Positions 25,419 through 33,584 of a stretch of 64,000 nt of DNA are shown piece after piece. The notes under the pieces were generated by a model. The model was not told where the DNA came from, did not search any database, and saw only the letters and a program-made list of their open reading frames with translations. A program made the position numbers and the translations under genes. This DNA is from CAZTHK01 sp964613215 (lineage in GTDB: Bacteria; Krumholzibacteriota; Krumholzibacteriia; Krumholzibacteriales; CAZTHK01), in contig CAZTHK010000015.1 of assembly GCA_964613215.1 (NCBI GenBank), positions 1 to 64,000 of the forward strand, in the 5' to 3' direction. Each line of letters opens with the position of its first letter. Within the stretch, counting starts at the first letter, position 1.

Positions 25419-26882
25419 ATGAATGAAGAGAAGAAATTATCACCCAAGGAAAGAATGAAGATTCCTCCTCAGCCCATGCCGGAGCAGGATGCAGAGGAGA
25501 GAACAGATAACGTTAATGAAGTTCCCCGTGGTTATACCGAGGAACTGGCCAGGAAAGAGGCCATGCGGTGTCTCCAGTGCAAGAAATCTCCCTGTGTGAG
25601 GGGATGCCCTGTGGAGATTGATATTCCTGCCTTTATTGAATCTATCCTGGAGGGTAACTACAGGGAATCGATAAACAAGATAAAGGAAACAAATATTCTG
25701 CCTGCGGTTTGCGGCCGGGTATGTCCTCAGGAGGAGCAGTGCCAGAAGTACTGTATAGTGGGTAAGAGCCGAAAATCCGTAAATGAAGCTGTCCAGATAG
25801 GCAAACTGGAACGCTTTGTGGCTGACTGGGAGCGGAAGGAAGCAGAGGTGGAGATGCCCGAGATAAAGCCGGATACCGGCAAGAAGGTTGCGGTGGTGGG
25901 TTCGGGCCCGGCCGGTATTACAGTGGCGGCGGATGTAAGGAGGGAGGGCCATGAGGTTACCATGTTCGAAGCACTCCACAAGCCGGGGGGAGTATTGATA
26001 TACGGTATTCCCGAATTCCGGCTGCCCAAGAGTATAGTGGTGGATGAGGTGAACAACCTCCAGAAGATGGGGGTAAAGCTCAAGGAAAATCATGTAATAG
26101 GCAGAATTTTCACTATAGATGAGTTGTTGGAAGAGGAAGGGTATGATGCCGTATTTGTGGGCACCGGTGCCGGTTTGCCCATGTTCATGGGAATAGAGGG
26201 GGAGAACCTCAACGGGGTATATTCAGCTAACGAATATCTCACCAGGGCCAATTTGATGAAAGCATATTCATTTCCCCGGACTGATACCCCCATCGCAAAT
26301 TCCAGAAATGTGGCGGTGGTGGGAGGAGGAAACGTGGCCATGGATGCCGCCAGAACAGCTCTCCGTCTGGGTGCGGAAAACGTTTATCTGGTTTACCGGC
26401 GCTCCCGCAAGGAGATGCCGGCCAGAATAGAAGAGATCGAGCATGCTGAGGAAGAGGGGGTCCAGTTCCACCTGCTCAGAAACCCGGTGAGGGTTATAGG
26501 CAACGGGGATGGATGGGTAGAGAAGGTGGAGTGTATCAAGATGGAGCTGGGAGAACCTGATGAATCCGGAAGGCGCCGGCCTATTCCCATAGAGGGAAGT
26601 GAATTTACCTTTGATGTGGATACCTATATTGTGGCTATCGGTAATGCATCCAATCCCCTTATTCCGGAGACCACCCCTGATCTCAAGGCCAACCGGTGGG
26701 GCAACATTCTGGCTGACAGCGAAAGCCTGATGACCAGCAAGAGAGGTGTATTCGCAGGCGGGGATATAGTCCTGGGTGCGGCTACGGTTATTCTGGCTAT
26801 GGGTCAGGGGAGAAATGCTGCCAAGGCTATAAATAAATATCTGGAAGACGGGGAGTGGAAGGAGATTGATCAGGACAGCTAA
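25419..26882 (+). CDS. nfnB: NADH-dependent ferredoxin:NADP oxidoreductase, subunit B (GltD-like)
   Basis: The 487-residue large subunit has an N-terminal 4Fe-4S domain (CLQCKKSPCVRGCPVEIDIP and CGRVCPQEEQCQKYC) and two Rossmann domains: FAD-binding VAVVGSGPAGITVAADV near residue 155 and NADPH-binding VAVVGGGNVAMDAARTALR near 297. It ends in the FAD-contact segment GVFAGGDIVLGAATVILAMG. These features are shared by NfnB, SudA and GltD; pairing with nfnA and the absence of a GltB glutamate synthase gene favour NfnB. It supplies NADPH or reduced ferredoxin balance in an anaerobe. Confidence 0.9.
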   Translation: MNEEKKLSPKERMKIPPQPMPEQDAEERTDNVNEVPRGYTEELARKEAMRCLQCKKSPCVRGCPVEIDIPAFIESILEGNYRESINKIKETNILPAVCGRVCPQEEQCQKYCIVGKSRKSVNEAVQIGKLERFVADWERKEAEVEMPEIKPDTGKKVAVVGSGPAGITVAADVRREGHEVTMFEALHKPGGVLIYGIPEFRLPKSIVVDEVNNLQKMGVKLKENHVIGRIFTIDELLEEEGYDAVFVGTGAGLPMFMGIEGENLNGVYSANEYLTRANLMKAYSFPRTDTPIANSRNVAVVGGGNVAMDAARTALRLGAENVYLVYRRSRKEMPARIEEIEHAEEEGVQFHLLRNPVRVIGNGDGWVEKVECIKMELGEPDESGRRRPIPIEGSEFTFDVDTYIVAIGNASNPLIPETTPDLKANRWGNILADSESLMTSKRGVFAGGDIVLGAATVILAMGQGRNAAKAINKYLEDGEWKEIDQDS

Positions 26883-26935
26883 CCGTTTGCCCTTTTCTCC
26901 GAGTGCTGTTCTCTAATAACCCGCAGGGCAGGGTT

Positions 26936-27028
26936 CCACATGCTTGCAAGTGGATGAATGGGAACTCGCCCGTAGGGCGTCGAGCGAAGCTCGTAATCTT
27001 GTAGTCAGCGCCACGGGCTTGCCCGTGG
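26936..27028. repeat. Cluster of four small hairpins, REP or IS-end like
   Basis: Four stem-loops follow each other: CCACATGC-TT-GCAAGTGG (26936-26953, one mismatch), CGCCC-GTA-GGGCG (26967-26979), CGAGC-GAA-GCTCG (26981-26993) and CCACGGGC-TT-GCCCGTGG (27011-27028). The last is preceded by GTAG at 27001, as in REP elements mobilised by Y1 transposases. The block lies between the converging nfnB and Mth938-like genes, contains no reading frame and has no T-run. It may be the end of a lost IS200/IS605-type element. Confidence 0.55.
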
Positions 27029-27073
27029 GTATCTACTTTAATGATTGGCGGATATATGTGTCCGGCGGCCTGT

Positions 27074-27430
27074 TCAGCAGGTGAGATGGAGGGCGGCCAC
27101 TATGGTTTTCTTTTCCTGGTCGATTAAACGGTTATAGCGGTCCACTGCCTCTCCGGTCGGGTGAATATGCAGGGTTATGTTTTTCTGACGGCAGAGTTCC
27201 TCCACCTCCCGGGAAACCGACATCCTGCCATGATAACCGGTGCCCACAACCAGTACATCCGGTTCAGTATCAATGACTTCGGTAAGGTCCTGCTTCTGGA
27301 GGAAATGCCCCCTCTCCCGCCACCAGCCGGTTATTCTTCCCGGGTAGATAATTACATCGGAGGTATGTTTCTCTCCTCCTATGTTGATATTGCCAAAGGA
27401 ATACTCTTCTATTATGGGGTAAACGCTCAT
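27074..27430 (-). CDS. Mth938-like domain protein (DUF498/AAMDC family)
   Basis: The 118-residue product follows the family pattern closely: YSFGNINIGGEKHTSDVII, GRITGWWRERGH, DVLVVGTGYHGRMSV and the ending VAALHLTC. The family is widespread in archaea, bacteria and eukaryotes and has a beta/alpha fold of unknown reaction. It starts 4 bases after the stop of the MgtC-like gene on the same strand, so the two are cotranscribed. Confidence 0.88.
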   Translation of the reverse strand: MSVYPIIEEYSFGNINIGGEKHTSDVIIYPGRITGWWRERGHFLQKQDLTEVIDTEPDVLVVGTGYHGRMSVSREVEELCRQKNITLHIHPTGEAVDRYNRLIDQEKKTIVAALHLTC

Positions 27431-27434
27431 GTGA

Positions 27435-28088
27435 TCAGAACTCCGTTACTTCCAATACCTCTTCCAGAGAGGAAATTTCGTTTATAAGCTGACGGTGTTT
27501 CTCTGGTGAGGCGGTATACTCCAGGGAGAGATACCATCTCTCCCCCGAACGGTCTGCATACAGTCTCTCTGTGGGTACCTTCATCCTGGAAAAGGATTCC
27601 ATTACCAGTCCTATTACCCCGATCTTTCTGGACATCTTGATTTCAATATTGTGAGTTCTGGCACTTCTGCTTATGGCGTTTTCCAGATATTTTACCAGGG
27701 TAAGTACGATAGTGATTATGGCTGCCAGGCATACCGCCAGCAGCAGATGGCCCGCTCCGATGGTCAAACCTATGGCTGAGAGCACCCAGATGGTGGCAGC
27801 GGTGGTGAGGCCGGTCACATGAAACCTTGATCTTATTATTGTTCCTGCGCCCAGAAAACCGATTCCAGTGACAACCTGGGCTGCTATTCTTCCGGGATCC
27901 GCCACTCCCTGGCAGGTAGTGGCTACTTCCACGGAGATTATCATGATAAGACAGGACCCCAGGCAGATAAGCATATTAGTCCTCATTCCCGCCGATTTAC
28001 CCTGCAGCTCCCTTTCCAGTCCTATCAGGCCGCCTATCAGGGTGGCCAGCAGAGCCCTGATGATATAAGCATATAGGGTTTGCTCCAT
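27435..28088 (-). CDS. MgtC/SapB family membrane protein
   Basis: The 217-residue protein has an N-terminal membrane domain of four or five helices with the MgtC hallmarks (LLATLIGGLIGLERELQGK, GMRTNMLICLGS, VTGIGFLGAGTIIR, GLTTAATIWVLSAIGLTIG). A soluble C-terminal domain of about 75 residues, ACT-like, follows. MgtC proteins affect magnesium homeostasis and the F-type ATPase in pathogens; in free-living bacteria the role is unclear. The ATG at 28088 with AGGTGG upstream is preferred to GTG 28100. Confidence 0.9.
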   Translation of the reverse strand: MEQTLYAYIIRALLATLIGGLIGLERELQGKSAGMRTNMLICLGSCLIMIISVEVATTCQGVADPGRIAAQVVTGIGFLGAGTIIRSRFHVTGLTTAATIWVLSAIGLTIGAGHLLLAVCLAAIITIVLTLVKYLENAISRSARTHNIEIKMSRKIGVIGLVMESFSRMKVPTERLYADRSGERWYLSLEYTASPEKHRQLINEISSLEEVLEVTEF

Positions 28089-28267
28089 CGTGATTACCAC
28101 CTTTCCAGCTTTAATATTCTATTGTCCCCTTATGGTTGTATCAAGGATAAAGTTATGCCCTGGTCTGTTTTGGGTGGAAAAACCGCGCGGTGGGGGTTAT
28201 GTTCAACGGAGTGACTAAAAGATATGCCAGGCTATCATCAGACCTCCTGAAGGAGGATACAACCGGT

Positions 28268-30589
28268 ATGCGATGGAAGGAAATAGTTACTCCCGGTTTT
28301 CCCCCGGATGAATATATCAGGGCTAGAATAACAGTAAGGGGCAGGGTTCAGGGAGTAGGATTCCGTCCCACTGTTTACCGATATGCGGTGAATTCCGGAT
28401 TGACCGGTTTTGTCAGAAATACCCGCAGGGGGGTAATTATAGAAGTTCAGGGAAGGGGCGGGGAGATAGAATCTTTCGGCAGGAGGCTGGTGGGGGAACC
28501 ACCACCCCTGGCCAGAATTGAGGAGGTTAAGGTTGAGGCGATGGAACCGGGAGATGAAGACAGCTTTACCGTGATGGAGAGTGAAGAGAGAGGGGAGGGG
28601 GATGTGATTTTCCCGGTGGATACGGCGGTGTGCCGGGACTGCCTCAGGGAGATGAGAGATCCCGGGAACAGGCGTTATAGATATCCCTTCATAACCTGTA
28701 CCAACTGTGGACCCAGGTTTACCATTATCCAGGGGCTCCCCTATGACCGGGAGCTTACCACCATGAAGGAATTCGGGCTTTGCCCCTTCTGTCTGAGCCA
28801 GTACGGGGATCCCGCTGACCGGAGGTTTCACGCCGAGCCGGTTTCATGCCCGGTATGCGGTCCCCGTCTGACACTGATCGACAGCGGGGGCAGGGAGGTG
28901 GAGGGCGATCCCCTGGAGAGGGTAATAGAGATACTCCGCTCCGGAGATATTGTGGCGGTAAAGGGATTGGGGGGTTACCACCTGGCCTGCCGGGCGGATG
29001 AGGCAGCCGTGGTGGCTAAGCTGAGGAAACGCAAGAGGAGGCCGGTGAAGCCATTTGCAGTGATGTTCCGTAATCTGCAGGTGGTTAAGCAGTACTGCAG
29101 GGTGGATGAAAGGGAGGAGGAACTTCTGATTTCTCACCAGGCTCCCATAGTGCTGCTGAGAAAGGGGGAGAAATCACTTCCGGATGAAGTAGCACCCGGC
29201 AATGGATATATGGGAGCTTTTCTACCCTACACTCCCCTTCATCATCTGCTGATGGAACCATTCCGGGCCCTGATTATGACCTCCGCCAACTTCACCGATG
29301 AACCCCTTATATCCAACGAAGATGAACTGCCGGGGATTCTGGATGCCATCGCTGACGGTGCCATGATACATAACCGGAGGATAGCACATAAGTGCGACGA
29401 TTCCATATTTTTCGTTCCCCGCAAGAGTCCGGTACCTATCAGGAGAGCACGCGGATTTGTACCTGATCCGGTCAGGTTATCAAGGGGCTCCGGCAAGCCG
29501 GTTCTGGCCCTGGGAGCCCAGGAGAAGAGTACCTTTGCGGTAACCAGGGGAAGGGATGTGTTCCTCTCTCCTCACCTGGGGGATCTGGGCGATTACAGGA
29601 GCCGGGATAATTTCCGCCGGGAACTGGAGGATTTTCTGAATATCCTGGGAATACAACCGGAGGTGGTAGTCCATGACATGCACCCTGATTATTTTACCAG
29701 CCGGTTGGCCGGGGAGATTGATGTCCCTCAAAAGATTGCTGTACAGCACCATCATGCCCATGCGGTCAGTGTTATGGTTGAGCATGGGCTTTCCGGACCA
29801 GTGTTGGCTGTCTCCTTCGATGGAACCGGATACGGAAGTGACGGAAAACTATGGGGAGGTGAGTTCCTTCTGGCGGACGGCACCGGTTTCCAGAGGCTGG
29901 CACATCTGAAGTATCTTCCCCTGGCCGGGGGAGAGCTGGCCATAAAGGAACCCTGGCGAATGGCTCTGATCCATCTCGCTAACCTGTTCGGTAATAGTGT
30001 GCTGGAAAGGGACTTTCCGGGCAGGGAGCTGTTCGGGCAGTTTCCGGCCGGGGAGGTGTTGAAACTGGCGGAGAAGGGAATTAATTCCCCCCTCAACTCC
30101 AGTATGGGGCGGTTGTTCGACAGTGTGGCGGTTCTGCTGGGCTGTTCTCCCACGGTATCATACGAGGCGGAAGCTGCCGTTGCCCTGGAAAATATTGCTT
30201 TAAGCTGTGAAGATGAGCAAAGATACTACAGCTTTGGGCTATCCGGCAACCGGCCTGTTATTATAGATCCGGCCCCGGTAATAGAGGGGGTACTGGAAGA
30301 TCTTGAGCATGATATACCAGCCGGTGCAATTGCAGCCGCCTTCCACCGGAGTGTTGCCATCATGACGGTGGAGATGGTAGTCAGGTTGCTGAAAACAACT
30401 GAATGCAGCAGGGTGGTTTATTCTGGGGGAGTGTTCCAGAACAGGGTTCTATCCCAATTGGTGATGGACCTGTTGGACAAGCGTTCCATAGATTATTATC
30501 AGCATTTCCTGGTGCCTCCCAATGATGGAGGAGTTTCCCTGGGTCAGGCCGGGGTGGGGGTAGAGAAAGTGCTGGCCGGTGAGATTTAA
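28268..30589 (+). CDS. hypF: Carbamoyltransferase HypF, [NiFe]-hydrogenase maturation
   Basis: HypF moves a carbamoyl group from carbamoyl phosphate, via carbamoyl-adenylate, to HypE for cyanide ligand synthesis. From the chosen ATG the protein has 773 residues: acylphosphatase domain (RARITVRGRVQGVGFRPTVY), two zinc fingers (CRDC..CTNC and CPFC..CPVC), a YrdC-like domain (GGYHLACRAD onward) and a Kae1-like domain with HHHAHAVSVMVEHG. Longer starts (28190, 28199) are open but add residues before the acylphosphatase fold; AAGGAGG lies upstream of 28268. hypE follows after 48 bases. No hypABCD or hydrogenase subunit genes are in the window. Confidence 0.94.
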   Translation: MRWKEIVTPGFPPDEYIRARITVRGRVQGVGFRPTVYRYAVNSGLTGFVRNTRRGVIIEVQGRGGEIESFGRRLVGEPPPLARIEEVKVEAMEPGDEDSFTVMESEERGEGDVIFPVDTAVCRDCLREMRDPGNRRYRYPFITCTNCGPRFTIIQGLPYDRELTTMKEFGLCPFCLSQYGDPADRRFHAEPVSCPVCGPRLTLIDSGGREVEGDPLERVIEILRSGDIVAVKGLGGYHLACRADEAAVVAKLRKRKRRPVKPFAVMFRNLQVVKQYCRVDEREEELLISHQAPIVLLRKGEKSLPDEVAPGNGYMGAFLPYTPLHHLLMEPFRALIMTSANFTDEPLISNEDELPGILDAIADGAMIHNRRIAHKCDDSIFFVPRKSPVPIRRARGFVPDPVRLSRGSGKPVLALGAQEKSTFAVTRGRDVFLSPHLGDLGDYRSRDNFRRELEDFLNILGIQPEVVVHDMHPDYFTSRLAGEIDVPQKIAVQHHHAHAVSVMVEHGLSGPVLAVSFDGTGYGSDGKLWGGEFLLADGTGFQRLAHLKYLPLAGGELAIKEPWRMALIHLANLFGNSVLERDFPGRELFGQFPAGEVLKLAEKGINSPLNSSMGRLFDSVAVLLGCSPTVSYEAEAAVALENIALSCEDEQRYYSFGLSGNRPVIIDPAPVIEGVLEDLEHDIPAGAIAAAFHRSVAIMTVEMVVRLLKTTECSRVVYSGGVFQNRVLSQLVMDLLDKRSIDYYQHFLVPPNDGGVSLGQAGVGVEKVLAGEI

Positions 30590-30637
30590 TTATGGCGGGG
30601 GGATTCAAGCTTAGAATAGCAGGGGAAAGGAGTCTGA

Positions 30638-31660
30638 ATGGTGATGAAGGATAAGAACTCTGAAAGGGTCCTGCTGGCTCACGGGGGCGGGGGTGTGTTG
30701 ATGAGGGAGCTCGTTCAGGAGATTGTGAAAAAGACCGGGGGGGGTGATCAAGGTGCTCTTCAGGATAGTGCCGAGCTGGAGATAGGAGATAACAGGATAG
30801 CTTTTACCACCGATTCTTTCGTGGTGAATCCGATATTTTTCCCGGGAGGGGATATAGGCGAGCTGGCGGTGAATGGAACGGTTAATGACCTGGCTGTCTC
30901 GGGGGCCCGGCCCATGTTCCTGTCTCTCTCCCTTATCCTGGAGGAGGGACTTCCATTCAGTAGCATGGAGAAGGTTCTTGATTCAGCGACCAGGTCGGCT
31001 GAGGAGTCGGGGGTGGATGTGGTTACAGGAGACACCAAGGTGGTAGAGAGGGGCAAGGCGGACGGTATGTTTATTAATACCTCCGGATTGGGAGTTATAC
31101 CTGCCGGGGTAAAGTTATCCTCCGCGGCGGCCCGCCCCGGAGATGTGGTGATTGTGAGCGGGGAATTGGGAGATCACGGAATAGCGGTTATGAGCAAGCG
31201 GGAGGGCATCCATTTCGGCGGTAAAGTTAAGAGCGATACCGCACCTCTATCCGGTATCACCATTCCCCTGCTGGAGGAATTCAATGGCATAAGGGCAATG
31301 CGGGATGCCACCAGGGGCGGGTTGGCAGCGGTTTTGAATGAAATAGCAATGGATTCAGATGTGGCCATAAAACTGACGGAGAGTGACATTCCGGTATCGG
31401 AGACGGTGATGAAGGGGTGTGAGCTTATGGGTCTGGATCCCCTCTATATCGCCAACGAGGGTAAACTGGTGGCAATAGTTGATCCGGAAGAAGCCGGGCC
31501 GGTGGTGGAAATGATACGTTCATGTCCTTATGGAGAGGGGGCCCGCAGGATAGGGGAGGTAACCGGGGGTAAGGGGGGTACCGTGATAATGGAAAATGAA
31601 TTGGGTGGGAGAAGAGTGGTAGACCTTCCCTATGGTGACTTGCTGCCCAGGATTTGTTGA
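30638..31660 (+). CDS. hypE: Carbamoyl-phosphate-derived cyanide synthase HypE, [NiFe]-hydrogenase maturation
   Basis: HypE receives the carbamoyl group from HypF on its C-terminal cysteine and dehydrates it to a thiocyanate with ATP. The 340-residue product has the HypE start (LLAHGGGGVLMRELV), TTDSFVVNPIFFPGGDIG, the GTVNDLAVSGA segment of the PurM/AIR-synthase fold, and ends exactly in PRIC with the required terminal Cys. AAAGGAG lies 5 bases before the ATG. Its last 31 bases overlap the converging LuxR-type gene. Confidence 0.95.
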   Translation: MVMKDKNSERVLLAHGGGGVLMRELVQEIVKKTGGGDQGALQDSAELEIGDNRIAFTTDSFVVNPIFFPGGDIGELAVNGTVNDLAVSGARPMFLSLSLILEEGLPFSSMEKVLDSATRSAEESGVDVVTGDTKVVERGKADGMFINTSGLGVIPAGVKLSSAAARPGDVVIVSGELGDHGIAVMSKREGIHFGGKVKSDTAPLSGITIPLLEEFNGIRAMRDATRGGLAAVLNEIAMDSDVAIKLTESDIPVSETVMKGCELMGLDPLYIANEGKLVAIVDPEEAGPVVEMIRSCPYGEGARRIGEVTGGKGGTVIMENELGGRRVVDLPYGDLLPRIC

Positions 31661-32334
31661 GGATGAAGCTTTCCCTGCTTTTCCCGGAGGGAGTATCCCG
31701 GGGATGAAGTCAGAAGTTTGTGGAAGAGTTGGGTGCGGTTATCTATATTGAATTTTTTGTAAACTTTCCAGAGGTGATTCTTTACAGTTTTTTCGCTGAT
31801 ATCAAGCTGGGCGGATATCTGGGCGTTGGTTTTTCCCATCAGCAGGTGATAGAGTATCTCCCTTTGTCTTCTGGACAGTTTTCCGCTGCAATGGATCCGT
31901 GTGGCCATGGTAATTACTCTCCTGATTATGTCACCGGTGTCTTCCTCCGGCAAGGGATATACCCTGGCCACATTATCTCTGAGCTGTTCCATGATTGAGT
32001 CGATCTCCTCCAGTTCCGAAGAGCTGGAGATAAAGTAGGAGCAACCCGAATTTACAGTTTTGATAACCGTATCCCGGTCCGCTCCGGTAAGATAAACTAT
32101 ACAGACCGGGTTCCAGGGCGAGCCGGTTACCATTCTTATGAGACGGCAGAGAATGTCCGCCTTTTCTTCTTCTCCGATTATCACTGTATGAAGAAGCTCA
32201 CTTTCCAGAAGCGCTCTGGCCTCAGCCACCGACAGGGCAGTCTGGACAATATGGGAAGGTTTGTCCAGACAGGAAGTTATCTCATCCAGGGTATCTCTGT
32301 CCCTGCTGTATATCATGATTTTGTGTCTATGCAC
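31630..32334 (-). CDS. LuxR-type regulator with a degenerate receiver domain
   Basis: The 234-residue protein has an N-terminal domain of receiver size in which the phosphoacceptor region reads HTVIIGEEEKAD, without the usual Asp at the strand end. Phosphorylation is unlikely. The C-terminal part (about residues 150-215) is a clear LuxR/GerE helix-turn-helix: LSRRQREILYHLLMGKTNAQ, then ISAQLDISEKTVKNHLWKVY. GTG start with AAGGAG five bases upstream. Its end overlaps hypE antisense by 31 bases. A palindrome at 32385-32398 lies about 50 bases upstream and could be its own operator. Target genes unknown. Confidence 0.85.
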   Translation of the reverse strand: MHRHKIMIYSRDRDTLDEITSCLDKPSHIVQTALSVAEARALLESELLHTVIIGEEEKADILCRLIRMVTGSPWNPVCIVYLTGADRDTVIKTVNSGCSYFISSSSELEEIDSIMEQLRDNVARVYPLPEEDTGDIIRRVITMATRIHCSGKLSRRQREILYHLLMGKTNAQISAQLDISEKTVKNHLWKVYKKFNIDNRTQLFHKLLTSSPGYSLREKQGKLHPQQILGSKSP

Positions 32335-32384
32335 CTCAGCTCCTTCTCTTTTCTTTTCAATCGGTTATATGGGGGAGTACTTTA

Positions 32385-32398
32385 GGGAAATATTTCCC
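32385..32398. promoter_or_regulatory. Perfect 14-bp palindrome GGGAAATATTTCCC
   Basis: The dyad lies in the 227-base divergent gap between the LuxR-type gene (minus) and the PHP phosphatase gene (plus). Position and symmetry suit an operator for autoregulation by the LuxR-type protein, though no known consensus is matched. Confidence 0.35.
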
Positions 32399-32561
32399 GG
32401 CCACCATCTGGCTGGAGTGTTAGGTTGTGAGGAATGATTAAATCATATATCATTAATACGGAGCCGGTGATCATTGGAAGCCCGGCCGGAGTTAATTTAT
32501 TGTTTACAACGGAGCTGATGAAAGGCGGGATTCCTTTTCTATAGGTTAGGATTGTAATATA

Positions 32562-33374
32562 ATGATAGATTATCATTTGCATGGTAATTTCAGCGGGCAT
32601 GGAAGAGGGGAACTGGAAAGTTACGTTTCAGTAGCCCTGGAGAAGGGATTCCGGGAGATAGGTTTCAGCGCTCATCTGCCCAAGGTGAAGGAGCCGGACC
32701 CATATCATGCTATGCTGGAGGATGAACTTCCCCGCTATGTGGAGCTGGTACACCGGTTACAGAATAAGTACCGGGGTAGACTGAATATAAAACTCGGGAT
32801 AGAGGCCGATTATTTCGCCGGTTATGAGGAAGAGACAGCCCGGCTGCTCCGGTCACAGCCCTTCGATTATGTTATCGGAGCGGTGCACTTTCTGGATGGT
32901 TGGCACTTCACCAGCAGGGAGGGAAGGAGGCAGTACCGGGAGGAGGATCCGGAACGGGTATTCCCCCTCTACTTTAAGGAACTTTTCAACATGATAGAGA
33001 CCGGGCTCTTCGACATAGCGGCTCATCCCGATGCTATTCGCAGGGAGGATTTCAGGCCGGAGGGATCCTTCAGGGATGAATATGCAAGGATCGCAGGTGC
33101 TCTTGGCGCCCGGGGAGTGGCATTAGAGGTAAATTCGGGAGGAATAAGGAGGGGCGCCGGGTCACCCTATCCGGAAAGGGAAATGCTCGAAATTTGCGTA
33201 GAGTGGGGAATTCCGGTCACTCTCGGATCTGATGCACACCGTCCCGGGGAGGTGGGCTGTGATTACCGCCAGCTCTTCCAGCTGCTGGAAACAGCGGGTG
33301 TGCAGAGTATCGCCACCTTTGATAAAAGGAAGATAACCCTCCATCCGCTGAGTGATTTTGGATCAACCGGATAA
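32562..33374 (+). CDS. PHP-domain histidinol-phosphatase-like protein
   Basis: The 270-residue product has the PHP metal-site motifs in order: DYHLHGNFSGHG at the N terminus, EIGFSAHLP, GIEADYF, VIGAVHFLDGW, DIAAHPDAI and LGSDAHRPGEVG. The pattern matches HisK/HisJ-type histidinol-phosphatases, which hydrolyse histidinol phosphate in histidine synthesis. No other his genes are near, so a different phosphoester substrate is possible. Confidence 0.85.
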   Translation: MIDYHLHGNFSGHGRGELESYVSVALEKGFREIGFSAHLPKVKEPDPYHAMLEDELPRYVELVHRLQNKYRGRLNIKLGIEADYFAGYEEETARLLRSQPFDYVIGAVHFLDGWHFTSREGRRQYREEDPERVFPLYFKELFNMIETGLFDIAAHPDAIRREDFRPEGSFRDEYARIAGALGARGVALEVNSGGIRRGAGSPYPEREMLEICVEWGIPVTLGSDAHRPGEVGCDYRQLFQLLETAGVQSIATFDKRKITLHPLSDFGSTG

Positions 33375-33469
33375 TCCGGCCGTTAGACTGATTGAAAATC
33401 TTCCGGCTATAAACCGGCGGAGTTGGGTGGTGTGAATAAATTTTTAATAGGGTATTATCCTATTGTTTC

Positions 33470-33506
33470 TTGACACTCCTTCTTTAAGAAAGTATTTTTT
33501 CTTAAA
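33470..33506 (+). promoter_or_regulatory. Promoter with overlapping operator-like inverted repeat before guaB
   Basis: TTGACA (33470-33475), 17 bases, TATTTT (33493-33498). A perfect 9-bp inverted repeat TTTAAGAAA-N6-TTTCTTAAA (33483-33506) straddles the -10 region, so a protein bound there, or the corresponding hairpin, would interfere with initiation. The guaB start is about 80 bases downstream. Confidence 0.55.
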
Positions 33507-33584
33507 ATATCGATAGGTATCTATATCGGAGCCGCCGGAGATATAAACAGAAAGGGATAGGGAGCTTGGGCTTCCTGATCGCAA

